A DNA stretch of 64,000 bases from Variovorax flavidus (GTDB taxonomy: Bacteria; Pseudomonadota; Gammaproteobacteria; Burkholderiales; Burkholderiaceae_C). The stretch spans positions 1 to 64,000 of the forward strand of contig NZ_JASZYE010000015.1 of the NCBI RefSeq assembly GCF_030317145.1, read 5' to 3'. Position 1 is the stretch's first letter, and the number at the start of each line of letters is the position of its first letter. Under the pieces are notes generated by a model. The model did no database searches, had not been told where the DNA came from, and saw nothing but the letters and a program-made list of their open reading frames with translations. Of this stretch, positions 54,362 to 63,045 are shown in pieces. Both the position numbers and the translations under genes were made by a program.

Positions 54362-57300
54362 ATGCCGCTCGACGACAAACTCGCCCAGGCCCGCGCCGCC
54401 CGTGATGCCGCGCGCACCGAGCTGTCCGCCGCCCGCCAGGCCCGGGCCGACGCCGACCGCCAACTGCGGGCCGCCCGCAGCGCCTTCGGCGAGCGCGACG
54501 AACGTACGGTCGCCGCCGCGCAGGCCGCGGCCCACTCCGCCGAGACCGCCGACGCCCTGCACCGCCGCCACGTCGCCGCGCTGGACCGCGTGGCCGGCGC
54601 GCTGAAGGACTTCCTGCCGCCCGACGACTTCGAGGCCCTGGCCACCACCGCGCCCCTCGTGCTGCTGCCGGTGCGCATCGAGACGCGCTTCGCCCTCGGC
54701 GGCAATGCCGACGAGCTGTGGCTGCGCATCTACCCGGACGACCTCCACGGCGACGGCCACGAGCCCGAGCTGACCGACGACGAGATCGCCGCCGGCAGCG
54801 CCTACTGGACCGCGCTATGGGACGCCTCGGCTACGGCCGCCGCCGCGTGGAAGGTGCTCGTCGACGCCCTCGGCGCCACGCGCGCCGCCTGGGTGGCCGA
54901 GCGCATGACGCCTGACAACGCCGGCGCCGACCCCGCCCAGGCGCGCCCGCAGTTCCCCACGCCGCCGCGCCGCAGCGATGCCTGGACGCGCGCCGTCGAA
55001 GCCCGCCTGCTACCCGACCGCTGGCTGGCCCTCGGCCTGCGCAACGGCCTGGAGGAGCTGCGCGGCCAGGGCGGCCCCATCGTCGAGCCGCTGGCCCTCA
55101 GCGCCGCGCCGGACGCGGCCGACTCCGAGCTGTTCGACCTCTCCGGCGACGGCCTCAAGATCGACGAAGGCCAGCGCTGGACCGTGGACTTTCAACGCGC
55201 CCTCGACGTCGGCATGGCGATGAGGTTGCCCCTGACCGCCGCCGACGTGCAGCAGGGCTTCGACCAGCTGCTCGTCGTCGGCGTCAAGGGCTCGCTCGAT
55301 AGCGCCGAGGCCGGCAATGCGCTCGCGCGGCTGTTCGACGCCCACCGCTTCCAGCGCGGCCTGGCCTTCGTGCGCCAAGGCACGCCGACCAACAACACCC
55401 AGGCCGGCGGTGCCGGCTGGCCGGTGCCCGACCCCGATGCGCTGGGCTCGCTGGCCGTGGAGCGTGACGCCACGCGCAGCATCGCCGGCAAGGATGGCGA
55501 GCGCCTGGCCCGCGCCCTCGGCCTGCCGCCGCTGACCTTCCTGCACGTGGACCGCAGCGACGCCGACGAGCAGGCAGGTGCCCGCGCGATGTGCGGCGCG
55601 CTGTGGCCGGCGACCTGGGGCTACTTCCTGGAAGAACTGCTGTTCGAGGACGAACTGGACGAGGACGTCGAGCGCCTGCGCGACTACTTCGTCGAGCACG
55701 TGCGCCCGCGCGGCCCGCTCTCCGCGCTGCGCGTGGGCGGCACGCCCTACGGCGTGGTCGTCGCCTCCAACCTCACGCAATGGAAGCAGCGCGGCCTCAA
55801 GGGCCTGGTGCAGGACGCGCTGCCCGTGGAGCTGCGCCGCCTGCGCGAGTTCTGGCGCGAGCAAGTGCCCAACGTCGCCCGTGTCGGCCGCAGCGACGAC
55901 CCCGACCGCGACCTGCTCGGCATCCTCGAGACCGACGCGTCGGCTGGCGAGGTGCGCGTGCGCAGCGTCGTCGGCCCGAATGCCTCGCTCAACATCGGCA
56001 GCTTCTTCGGGCTGGACTGGGAGCCCGCGCGGCTGCGCCAGCTGCAACTCGCCCAGAACCTCGCCGCGCGGCTGGGCAACCCGGGCGTCACGTCGCGCGT
56101 GTTCTCGCTGCAGTACGGTAGCGCCAGCCAGGCCTTCGTGCGCGGCTTCGTCGTGCCTAAGCCGAGCGCGGAGGACGACGAACCGCTGTCCGAGACCGAA
56201 TCGCTCGGCCAGGGCGCCCAGCCCTTCAACTACATCCAATGGCTGCGCGAGGCGCCCAGCATCGACGACGTGCGCGACGAGCGCCTGCCCGCCGGCATTG
56301 AGAAGCCGAGGACGCTGCTCTACCTGCTGCTGCGCCACGCGATGCTGCGCGAGGCCGCCCGCAGCGCCGACACCATCCTCCTGGACCAGCGCCTCGTGAC
56401 GCGCGCGATGCTGCGCGAGCCGGAGTTCCCTGGCGTGGGCGCGGTGGCCGCGCAAGACAACGGCGTGCAACGGCGCGCGACGCTGCCCACGCCCATCGAG
56501 CGGCTGCAGATGACGGCGCCAGCCGTCACCGGCGAGCTGAGTGTGGCGCGCTTCGTCTGGAGCGACATCGTGCGGCCCCAGAACCGCCGCTTGCGCGAGT
56601 TCCGTGACTACCTGAAAACGCTGGAGGCCCTGCCGACTGCCGAGCTCGAACGCCTGCTCACCGAGACGCTCGACGCTTGCAGCACGAGGCTGGACGCCTG
56701 GGCCACCGCGATGTTCACCGACCGCCTGAACGCGCTGCGCAGCACCGATGCTCCGCGCAACGTGATCGGCGCCTACGGCTGGGTGATGGACCTGCGCGCC
56801 AAGCCCGCTGTCGAGCGCGTGAGCCACCCGGTGCAAGGGCTGGACGACCTGATGCTGCGCAAGCTCAAGCTCGCCCGCGGCGCGTTGCTGGACGAGCAGG
56901 TCTCGAGCGGCGGCCACATCCATGCGGCCTCGATGGCCCAGGCCGCCACCGCCGCCATCCTGCGCAACGGCTACCTGACGCGGCGGCAGGTGGACGGCGC
57001 GCGCTACGGCGTGGACCTGTCGTCCACCCGCGTGCGCCGCGCCCGCTTCATCCTCGACGCCGTGCGCCAGGGCCAGCCGCTCGGCGCCGTGCTCGGCTAC
57101 CAGTTCGAGCGCGGACTGCACGAAGGGCACCCGGGCCGCGAGCTGGACCGCTACATCGAGCCCTTCCGCGCCGAGTTCCCGCTCAATGCCGGCCAGCTCA
57201 CGCCGCTGGCGCCGGGCGAGGCGGTGGAGGCCGTGACGGCCCGCCACGTGGTGCACGGCCTGCGGCTGCACGAGGCCTTCGCGGCGCAGCCGCCCACTAT

Positions 57301-59131
57301 CGCCTGGGGCCAGCGCGGCCTGCCACCCGCGGCGGGGCCGGACTTCGACGCCGTGATGGCCGAGTTGCGCGCGCTGGACGAGAGCATCGACGCGGTGTCG
57401 GACCTGCTGCTGGCCGAGTCGGTCCACCAGATCGTGCGCGGCAACACCGCGGGCGCCGCGGCCTCGCTCGACGCGCTGAGCCGCGGCGCCCGGCCGCCCG
57501 ACCCCGAGGTCGTGCGTTCGCCGCGCGGCGGCAGCGCGTTGATCCACCGCGTGGCCCTGCTGCTGGACCCGGCCGCCGCGATGCCACCGGCTTGGGCCGC
57601 CATCCCCGCCACACCGCGCACCGAGGCCGAACCGCGGCTGGATGCGTGGCTCGCCACCCACATCGGCGACCCGGCCCGCGTGCGCTGCGCCGCGACCTAC
57701 ACCGACGATGCCGGCGCCACGAAGGGCCCGGTGGAAGTGACGCTGGCCCAGCTCGGTCTGCGCGCCATCGACCTGCTGCAGATCCTGTCGCCGGATGCCG
57801 CCAACGCCGGTGCCGCTGCCCAGCCCAACACGACGGCCCAAGCCTCGGAGCTGGACGCGCGCGTCACCGCCGTCGTCCTCGCCCGCGCCGATGCCGCGCC
57901 GCATGGCAAGGTCAGCATCGACTACGCGCCCACCGACCGCGCCAGCACGATCAGCTTCGCCGAACTGGCCGAGTTGATGCGCAGCGCGCAGTCGCTACTG
58001 TCTACGGCACGCCCGCTCGGCCCGGAGGATTTCGTCGCGGTGTCGCAGCGCGAGCTGCTGCCGGCCGCGAGCATCGACACCGCCGACCTCACCGCCCGTG
58101 CCGCGGCTTCGCAAGCTGCAGCACAGGCCGCGCTGGGCGCGTTGACGACGGCCCTGCTGCCCTATGCTGCCGAGCCGCTTCCCATCGCCCAGGCTGCACG
58201 TGCCGACCTCGTGCGGGCACTGCGTGGGACGGCGGCGTTCGGCCTCGCTCGCGCCTTCATCCCCAGCCCGCACGACGAGCCCGACGCGGACGCCAGCGCA
58301 ACGCGCCTCGCCGACCTCGTAGGCCTCGCGAAAGGCGTGGCCGCTGAGTTCACCAAGCGCCTCGCCGACGCCACTGCAGCCACCACGCCGCAGGCCCGCG
58401 CCGAGGCCGTGTTCGGCACCGGCTTCAAGCTGCTGCCGCGCTTCAAGCCCGTGCCGGCCGCGATGGACGTCGCGCTGGCGCAAGGCCCGTCGCCCACTCC
58501 GACACGCGCCGAGCGCCGTGAATGGCTGCAAGGAGCCGCCCAGGTGCGCACGCCGCTGGCGCGCTGGTCGGCCTTCAGCCGCGCCCGCCTCGCGCTCGGC
58601 CGCGTGGCCGGCGACACGCCCACCGCGACGGCGCTGGACGTGACGCAACTGCCACACCGCCCCAATGCCCGCTGGGCCGCGCTGCCATTCGCCGACCCGC
58701 TGGACCCCGAGCAGCGCCCGCCCTCCGGCACCATCGGCCTCGCCCTGCTGCACGACCAGTCGCTGCCGGCCGCCGGTGCCCACTGGTGCGGCCTGCTCGT
58801 CGACGAATGGACGGAGCTGATCCCGCAGCGCGAGGAGAGCACCGCCGTCGCCTTCCACTACGACGACCCGGGCGCCGAGGCGCCGCAGGCCATCCTCATC
58901 GCTGTGCCGCCGGACGCGCGCGAGCACTGGTCCGTCGAGACGGTGCGCGACGTGCTGCTGGAGACGCTGGAGCTGGCGCAGATCCGCGCCGTCGACCGCG
59001 ACCTGCTCGGCGCGCTGGACCAGTTGCTGCCCGCCACCTTCCTGGCCGGCAACGCGCGCAACGACACCATCACCACGCAGATCCGCGACCACCTCGCGCT
59101 GGACCGCGCCTTCCTGTCCGCCACGCCATGA
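54362..59131 (+). CDS. 1589-aa giant protein, fourth gene of the five-gene cluster
   Basis: This is the largest gene in the window. Residues 1-85 form an alanine/arginine-rich coiled coil (LAQARAARDAARTELSAAR and on). The next region contains VLLPVRIETRFAL and LWLRIYPDDLHGDGHEPEL, then WTALWDASATAAAAW, a pattern I associate with large uncharacterised bacterial proteins. Later blocks include FNYIQWLREAPSIDDV and RGLHEGHPGRELDRYIEPFR near the middle, and a C-terminal domain with LLVDEWTELIPQREESTAVAFHYDD. No signal peptide or clear membrane helix is seen. It begins 9 bp after the previous stop and overlaps the last gene by 4 bp. Function unknown. Confidence 0.82.
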   Translation: MPLDDKLAQARAARDAARTELSAARQARADADRQLRAARSAFGERDERTVAAAQAAAHSAETADALHRRHVAALDRVAGALKDFLPPDDFEALATTAPLVLLPVRIETRFALGGNADELWLRIYPDDLHGDGHEPELTDDEIAAGSAYWTALWDASATAAAAWKVLVDALGATRAAWVAERMTPDNAGADPAQARPQFPTPPRRSDAWTRAVEARLLPDRWLALGLRNGLEELRGQGGPIVEPLALSAAPDAADSELFDLSGDGLKIDEGQRWTVDFQRALDVGMAMRLPLTAADVQQGFDQLLVVGVKGSLDSAEAGNALARLFDAHRFQRGLAFVRQGTPTNNTQAGGAGWPVPDPDALGSLAVERDATRSIAGKDGERLARALGLPPLTFLHVDRSDADEQAGARAMCGALWPATWGYFLEELLFEDELDEDVERLRDYFVEHVRPRGPLSALRVGGTPYGVVVASNLTQWKQRGLKGLVQDALPVELRRLREFWREQVPNVARVGRSDDPDRDLLGILETDASAGEVRVRSVVGPNASLNIGSFFGLDWEPARLRQLQLAQNLAARLGNPGVTSRVFSLQYGSASQAFVRGFVVPKPSAEDDEPLSETESLGQGAQPFNYIQWLREAPSIDDVRDERLPAGIEKPRTLLYLLLRHAMLREAARSADTILLDQRLVTRAMLREPEFPGVGAVAAQDNGVQRRATLPTPIERLQMTAPAVTGELSVARFVWSDIVRPQNRRLREFRDYLKTLEALPTAELERLLTETLDACSTRLDAWATAMFTDRLNALRSTDAPRNVIGAYGWVMDLRAKPAVERVSHPVQGLDDLMLRKLKLARGALLDEQVSSGGHIHAASMAQAATAAILRNGYLTRRQVDGARYGVDLSSTRVRRARFILDAVRQGQPLGAVLGYQFERGLHEGHPGRELDRYIEPFRAEFPLNAGQLTPLAPGEAVEAVTARHVVHGLRLHEAFAAQPPTIAWGQRGLPPAAGPDFDAVMAELRALDESIDAVSDLLLAESVHQIVRGNTAGAAASLDALSRGARPPDPEVVRSPRGGSALIHRVALLLDPAAAMPPAWAAIPATPRTEAEPRLDAWLATHIGDPARVRCAATYTDDAGATKGPVEVTLAQLGLRAIDLLQILSPDAANAGAAAQPNTTAQASELDARVTAVVLARADAAPHGKVSIDYAPTDRASTISFAELAELMRSAQSLLSTARPLGPEDFVAVSQRELLPAASIDTADLTARAAASQAAAQAALGALTTALLPYAAEPLPIAQAARADLVRALRGTAAFGLARAFIPSPHDEPDADASATRLADLVGLAKGVAAEFTKRLADATAATTPQARAEAVFGTGFKLLPRFKPVPAAMDVALAQGPSPTPTRAERREWLQGAAQVRTPLARWSAFSRARLALGRVAGDTPTATALDVTQLPHRPNARWAALPFADPLDPEQRPPSGTIGLALLHDQSLPAAGAHWCGLLVDEWTELIPQREESTAVAFHYDDPGAEAPQAILIAVPPDAREHWSVETVRDVLLETLELAQIRAVDRDLLGALDQLLPATFLAGNARNDTITTQIRDHLALDRAFLSATP

Positions 59132-60861
59132 AGTCCATTACCTACTGGAACCGCCTGGAGCCGCGCCAGCGTGCACGCGAAGTGCAGCGCAGCCTGCAGG
59201 CGCGCATCCGCGACCCGCTGTGGCTGCTGGCCCGCCAATGGCAGTTCGGCGAGTTCCGCGGCGAGGACGCTGCCTCTCCCGCCTGGGTGCAAATCGCGTG
59301 GCGGCACTCGCCGTTCACGCACTGGGCGCCGCGCGGCGAAGCCCCACGCGCGCTGGCCGCCGGGCAGCCGCTTGAGCCGGCCGTGCAGAGCGAGGCCTTC
59401 GACGAGCAGAAGGCGCTGGAGGCCGACCTGGGCCAGCTCTTCGACGAGCTGCTCGAAGAACAGGGCGCCCCCGCCACCGCCCGCGCCAAGGTGCTGGGCG
59501 CCTACCCTGTGCCCGTGCCGACCGAGGCCGAACTCGCCGCCGACCCCGACACCGCCGAGGCCCGCCTGTGGCGCGTGCTGGGCGGCCGCTGCATCGACGG
59601 CATGGCGCTGCTGCGCGCCGCGGTGCTGACCGCGCCGGACCTGCCGCCGCCGCTCACCGCCGGCCTTCTCGCGCTGACAGCGTCCGAGCGCGCCGCCGTG
59701 CTCGCCGCGCTGGCCGGCCTGCAGGCGCACGTCGCGCGCGTGCACGGCGCCATCGGCGAGCAGGACGCGCCGTCCTGGCGCGCCGAGCGGCTGGAGTACG
59801 ACGCTGACGCCATCGCCCGCGGCCCCGACAACCGCGTGCTCACCTTCGACGCCGAGGCCGCCGCCGACGGCAGCCTCGACTGGTACGCCTTCGATGTGAC
59901 CCGCGCACGCGCCGCGCGGGCCGACGACGGCGACGCGGCCATCGCGTCGGGCAGTTCGTCGGTGCTGCCGATGCACGTGCGCTTCCGCGGCATGCCCAAC
60001 CACCGCTGGTGGGCGTTCGAGAACAACCGCACCGACTTCGGCGCCATCGAGCCCGACCTGCGCGACGTGGGCCGGCTGCTCGCGACCGACTTCATGACGG
60101 TGGCCGCCAACGACTGGTTCGTCGCGCCGCTGGTGCTGCCCGTGGGCACGCTCAGCCAGATCGACCTGCTGCTCGTGCACGACGTGTTCGGCGGCCGCAC
60201 CCGCGTGCCGCGCGCCAACGACATGGCCGAGGCCGGCACGCGCCGCTGGGCGATGTTCGCGCACCGCGACGGCGACGCGCTCGCGCCCTACTTCGCGCTG
60301 CCGCCGAGTGCGCTGAGCAGCGTCGTGCAGGGCGAGGTGCTAGAGGACGTGCGCTTCCTGCGCGACGAGATGGCCAATATGGTCTGGGCCGTCGAGCACC
60401 GCGTGCCCGGCGGTGCGGGCGAGGCGCTGGCCGGGCACGAACGCGCGGTGCTGGACGGCGAGGTCGACGCTGCCGAGCCCACCCGCGGCGGCCCGCTGCT
60501 GCACTACCAGCTCGAGACGCTGGTGCCCGCGCACTGGATCCCGCTGCTGCCGGTCGCCATCGACCCGTTGCGCGGCGAGATCGCGCTGGAGCGCGGCGCC
60601 GTGGCCCGCGCCCGCTCGGACGGCACGGTGTTCACGCTGCCGCCGCTGTCGCGCATCCTGCGGCCCACGGGCGTGCAGCCATACCGGGTGCGCGAGGAAG
60701 AGGTCACCCGCGCCGGCACGCAGGTCACGCGCGTGGCCATGCGCACGCGCTGGTGGGACGGCTCGACGCACGTGTGGATCTCTCGGCGCAAGGCGGCCGG
60801 TTCGGGCGAAGGGTCGAGCGGGTTGCGGTACGACCTCGCCATTCCTACGGCGAAGACCTGA
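59128..60861 (+). CDS. 577-aa protein, last gene of the five-gene cluster
   Basis: It starts at ATG 59128 in an ATGA overlap with the previous gene. The N-terminus MKSITYWNRLEPRQRAREV and RDPLWLLARQWQFGEFRGED is distinctive and looks conserved rather than random. Other blocks are MHVRFRGMPNHRWWAFE, RLLATDFMTVAANDWFV and HDVFGGRTRVPRANDM, and a basic C-terminus with MRTRWWDGSTHVWISRRKA. It is rich in Trp and Arg, with no membrane segment. I recognise no family or catalytic motif. Tight coupling implies that it works stoichiometrically with the giant protein upstream. Confidence 0.82.
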   Translation: MKSITYWNRLEPRQRAREVQRSLQARIRDPLWLLARQWQFGEFRGEDAASPAWVQIAWRHSPFTHWAPRGEAPRALAAGQPLEPAVQSEAFDEQKALEADLGQLFDELLEEQGAPATARAKVLGAYPVPVPTEAELAADPDTAEARLWRVLGGRCIDGMALLRAAVLTAPDLPPPLTAGLLALTASERAAVLAALAGLQAHVARVHGAIGEQDAPSWRAERLEYDADAIARGPDNRVLTFDAEAAADGSLDWYAFDVTRARAARADDGDAAIASGSSSVLPMHVRFRGMPNHRWWAFENNRTDFGAIEPDLRDVGRLLATDFMTVAANDWFVAPLVLPVGTLSQIDLLLVHDVFGGRTRVPRANDMAEAGTRRWAMFAHRDGDALAPYFALPPSALSSVVQGEVLEDVRFLRDEMANMVWAVEHRVPGGAGEALAGHERAVLDGEVDAAEPTRGGPLLHYQLETLVPAHWIPLLPVAIDPLRGEIALERGAVARARSDGTVFTLPPLSRILRPTGVQPYRVREEEVTRAGTQVTRVAMRTRWWDGSTHVWISRRKAAGSGEGSSGLRYDLAIPTAKT

Positions 60862-60915
60862 TGTCGTGCGGCCGGTTTCGGACGGACCAATAACGTATTG
60901 CTCGGCTCCACGGGT

Positions 60916-61184
60916 GAGCACGGCGCATCCGTCACACGCACACGAAACCGCCGCGCGGCGAGCGCCTCTGCGGCCCCGGGCCGCCTGGCCAAGCAGGCGC
61001 AGCGCGCAGGGCAACCGAAAGGCGCAGCGCCGCATGCGCGGAGGCGTCAGCGATGCAAGCCCGAACGGGCGAGACCGAAGGGCTCGATGCGAAGCACGAC
61101 AGCGCGGCCGGCAGCGCCCGAGACGCCCTGCCCTCGTACGCCGAGCAGAGAAATTTCGCCCGAATAGGGAGACAAGGCGCATAG
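60916..61184 (+). repeat. Dispersed repeat, copy C
   Basis: It runs from GAGCACGGCGCATCCGTCAC through GCGCCTCTGCGGCCCCGGG to GGGCGAGACCGAAGGGCTCG and ends AGAAATTTCGCC with GGAGACAAGGCGCATAG, the same terminus as copy D. It starts about 55 bp after the five-gene cluster. The remaining stretch to the LanC-like gene (61185-61318) holds no gene. Confidence 0.8.
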
Positions 61185-61318
61185 ATTGACGGCATCTTGG
61201 GTGACCGTGCAGTTGCGAGCGGACTGATGCCGGCCGTTACCGGACGTTGACCACATGCGCCAGCGAGCCACTGACATGGGCTTCCCATGAAGGTCCGTCT
61301 GGTCAGAGTATTCAAGCA

Positions 61319-62533
61319 CTAGCTCTCAAAGAAGACGTCAAGCGTCGGAAATCTGTCCGTACCTTCGATGCAGTCCAAGAGATACACCGCAAACCCCAGG
61401 TCCCCCGTCCATAGCGAATAACGCAATTGGCCAAACTGCGCGAGGTCGCGTTCAGTCTGGTGGATACCGTGCATGGCAAAAGCTCGAGCCCGTTCCAGCC
61501 ACATGCCTCCGCCAAAACGCCGATGCAGCTTCAAGAATGCGTAGCCGTTGCCCCCGGTGCCATGGCACAAGTTAGACCCCTTGCGCAGTGGACCCGCGCT
61601 CCAGGTGGTCTCCCCGCCAGCCACAAGCAGGTCATCGAGGCTGTCCGGCGGGAAGTCCGCGAGACAAATCACGAATCCCGGAGCACCGTGGCAAAACTGG
61701 ACAAGTCCGGGCGAATCGCTGAGGGGTGAGCCGTCGAGCCTTGCGCGCCAGTTTGCTCTGCCCCGGTCGCACTCGACCGTCTGGCGTACGGTGTTGGCGA
61801 TGCACTCCTGCCATCCGGACCAAGCCGCAGGAGAGAGGAGGTGTCGTCCATTGATAAGTACGGCAGCCGTTGCCACGAACCCGTGAACCGCATCCAGGAA
61901 TGTGTAGGTCTTGCCATACAAGTCCTGCGTCCAGTAGTGACAGCCATGCTCTGTTGACCAGCGAAGCTGCGACCAAAGCTGCTGGGCCGTCGTACGGTAG
62001 AGCTCAGACCAGACGGCCTCACCCGTCTGCTGATGCAGGAACAGCGAGGCCAGAAGTGTGCCTGGCGCACCCCACATCAGTTCTCGCGCAGGATGGTCGC
62101 GCGTGGCCTCCACAAGTTTGATGAGTTCCGAACACGTCTCGCTGGAGGGTTCCTGCCACTGCTGCAGCAACTGAATGCCCGTGTCTCCCATGAGGTAGCT
62201 GCCGAATGGCTGCCCGGCCTCGTAGCCCATATGCTTTCGATTGGGCTCCAGGAGCGATTTCACATACGGGGCGTAGTCTCTCTTCAGGCGGCAGGCGCCC
62301 CGAACTTCCAAGTAGCGAAGAGTCCACAACACACCGCATGCACCCCAGTAAAGCATGTAAGAAGGCGCGCACTCTGAACTGTCGTTGGGGTGAGTCGGCC
62401 AGAGCAGATCAGGAGAGAACCGAGCCTCTGCGTCTTCAACAATTTGCTCGATCTTCCTGCGCGCAATTGCTTCGTCCCAGGCGTCGGGGACAAGCGGTTC
62501 GTGACGGTCCGGGTTGAAAAGCATTGCGGCCAT
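61319..62533 (-). CDS. Orphan LanC-like (lanthionine synthetase C fold) protein
   Basis: This protein of about 404 aa has the alpha/alpha-barrel LanC pattern with zinc ligands Cys281 in LVQFCHGAPGFVI, and Cys323 and His324 in SNLCHGTGGNGYAFL. Repeating GxxG segments (YWGACGVLW, WGAPGTLLASLF, HGFVATAAV, TGDLGFAVYL) match the barrel's inner helices. LanC proteins add cysteine thiols to dehydroamino acids; LanC-like relatives may detoxify dehydroamino-acid sites or bind glutathione. No LanB, LanM kinase or precursor peptide was found nearby, so lantibiotic synthesis is unlikely. The start is uncertain among ATG 62533, ATG 62524 and GTG 62539, as none has a good ribosome-binding site. Confidence 0.85.
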   Translation of the reverse strand: MAAMLFNPDRHEPLVPDAWDEAIARRKIEQIVEDAEARFSPDLLWPTHPNDSSECAPSYMLYWGACGVLWTLRYLEVRGACRLKRDYAPYVKSLLEPNRKHMGYEAGQPFGSYLMGDTGIQLLQQWQEPSSETCSELIKLVEATRDHPARELMWGAPGTLLASLFLHQQTGEAVWSELYRTTAQQLWSQLRWSTEHGCHYWTQDLYGKTYTFLDAVHGFVATAAVLINGRHLLSPAAWSGWQECIANTVRQTVECDRGRANWRARLDGSPLSDSPGLVQFCHGAPGFVICLADFPPDSLDDLLVAGGETTWSAGPLRKGSNLCHGTGGNGYAFLKLHRRFGGGMWLERARAFAMHGIHQTERDLAQFGQLRYSLWTGDLGFAVYLLDCIEGTDRFPTLDVFFES

Positions 62534-62539
62534 CAACAC

Positions 62540-63045
62540 AGTCTACAAAGGAGCGCCGCCCCGGACCAGAGTGAAGCGGGGCGATGGAGCTCAATACCGT
62601 GGAGAGGTTGCGTCCACGACCAGCACGATTACGGCTTTCGAAGCGAAGCAACGGAGACTGGGTCTGCGCTGCGCAGCCGAAGCCCATCCAACCCTCTCGC
62701 GGTGCTGAACCAGAGTTCCGACATCGGTTGCCAGCGTGGGAGTCCACGTGCGTTCACGATCAATTGGGGCGTCACTATGATTGGTGCGAGACCGCATCTC
62801 CAGGCGCGCGACGTTCGGAAGCCGATCTGCGCGTCAAATCGCTCGTCGTGCGGTGCAAGATCCACTCTCTGACGGCAGCGCATTGTTCAACCATGCGCAC
62901 GGCCTCGCTAAGGTGCGGCGCAGCTATTTTCAGTCGCATGAGTTGCTCCTCTTCAACATAGCGTTCATCCGCTCCTCGCCCGTCAGGCGCAGTGCGCCCA
63001 CAGTAGGGAGCGACTGCGACCGTGCGTACCAAGTCCCGATTCGGT
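62540..63045. other. Intergenic region between the LanC-like gene and the histidine kinase
   Basis: Apart from the weak small gene at 62775-62939 nothing is supported. I searched for short leader-peptide-like frames that might serve the LanC-like protein and saw no cysteine- and serine-rich candidate with a proper start. Confidence 0.4.
62775..62939 (-). CDS. Possible 54-aa protein
   Basis: It starts MRLKIAAPHLSEAVRMVEQC at ATG 62939, preceded by a strong GAGGAG seven bases upstream. The N-terminal half could be one amphipathic helix; the C-terminal half is arginine-rich and less convincing. No family is recognised. The good ribosome-binding site is the only real support. Confidence 0.3.
   Translation of the reverse strand: MRLKIAAPHLSEAVRMVEQCAAVREWILHRTTSDLTRRSASERRAPGDAVSHQS

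Noticed and set aside
55010..57904. 964-codon minus-strand frame inside the 1589-aa gene, and a similar 702-codon frame at 45586-47694
   Set aside because: Same shadow effect; composition lacks folded-protein character and there is no ribosome-binding site.
61319..62533. LanC-like gene considered as part of a lantibiotic cluster
   Set aside because: No LanB/LanM, transporter or precursor-like gene within the window.
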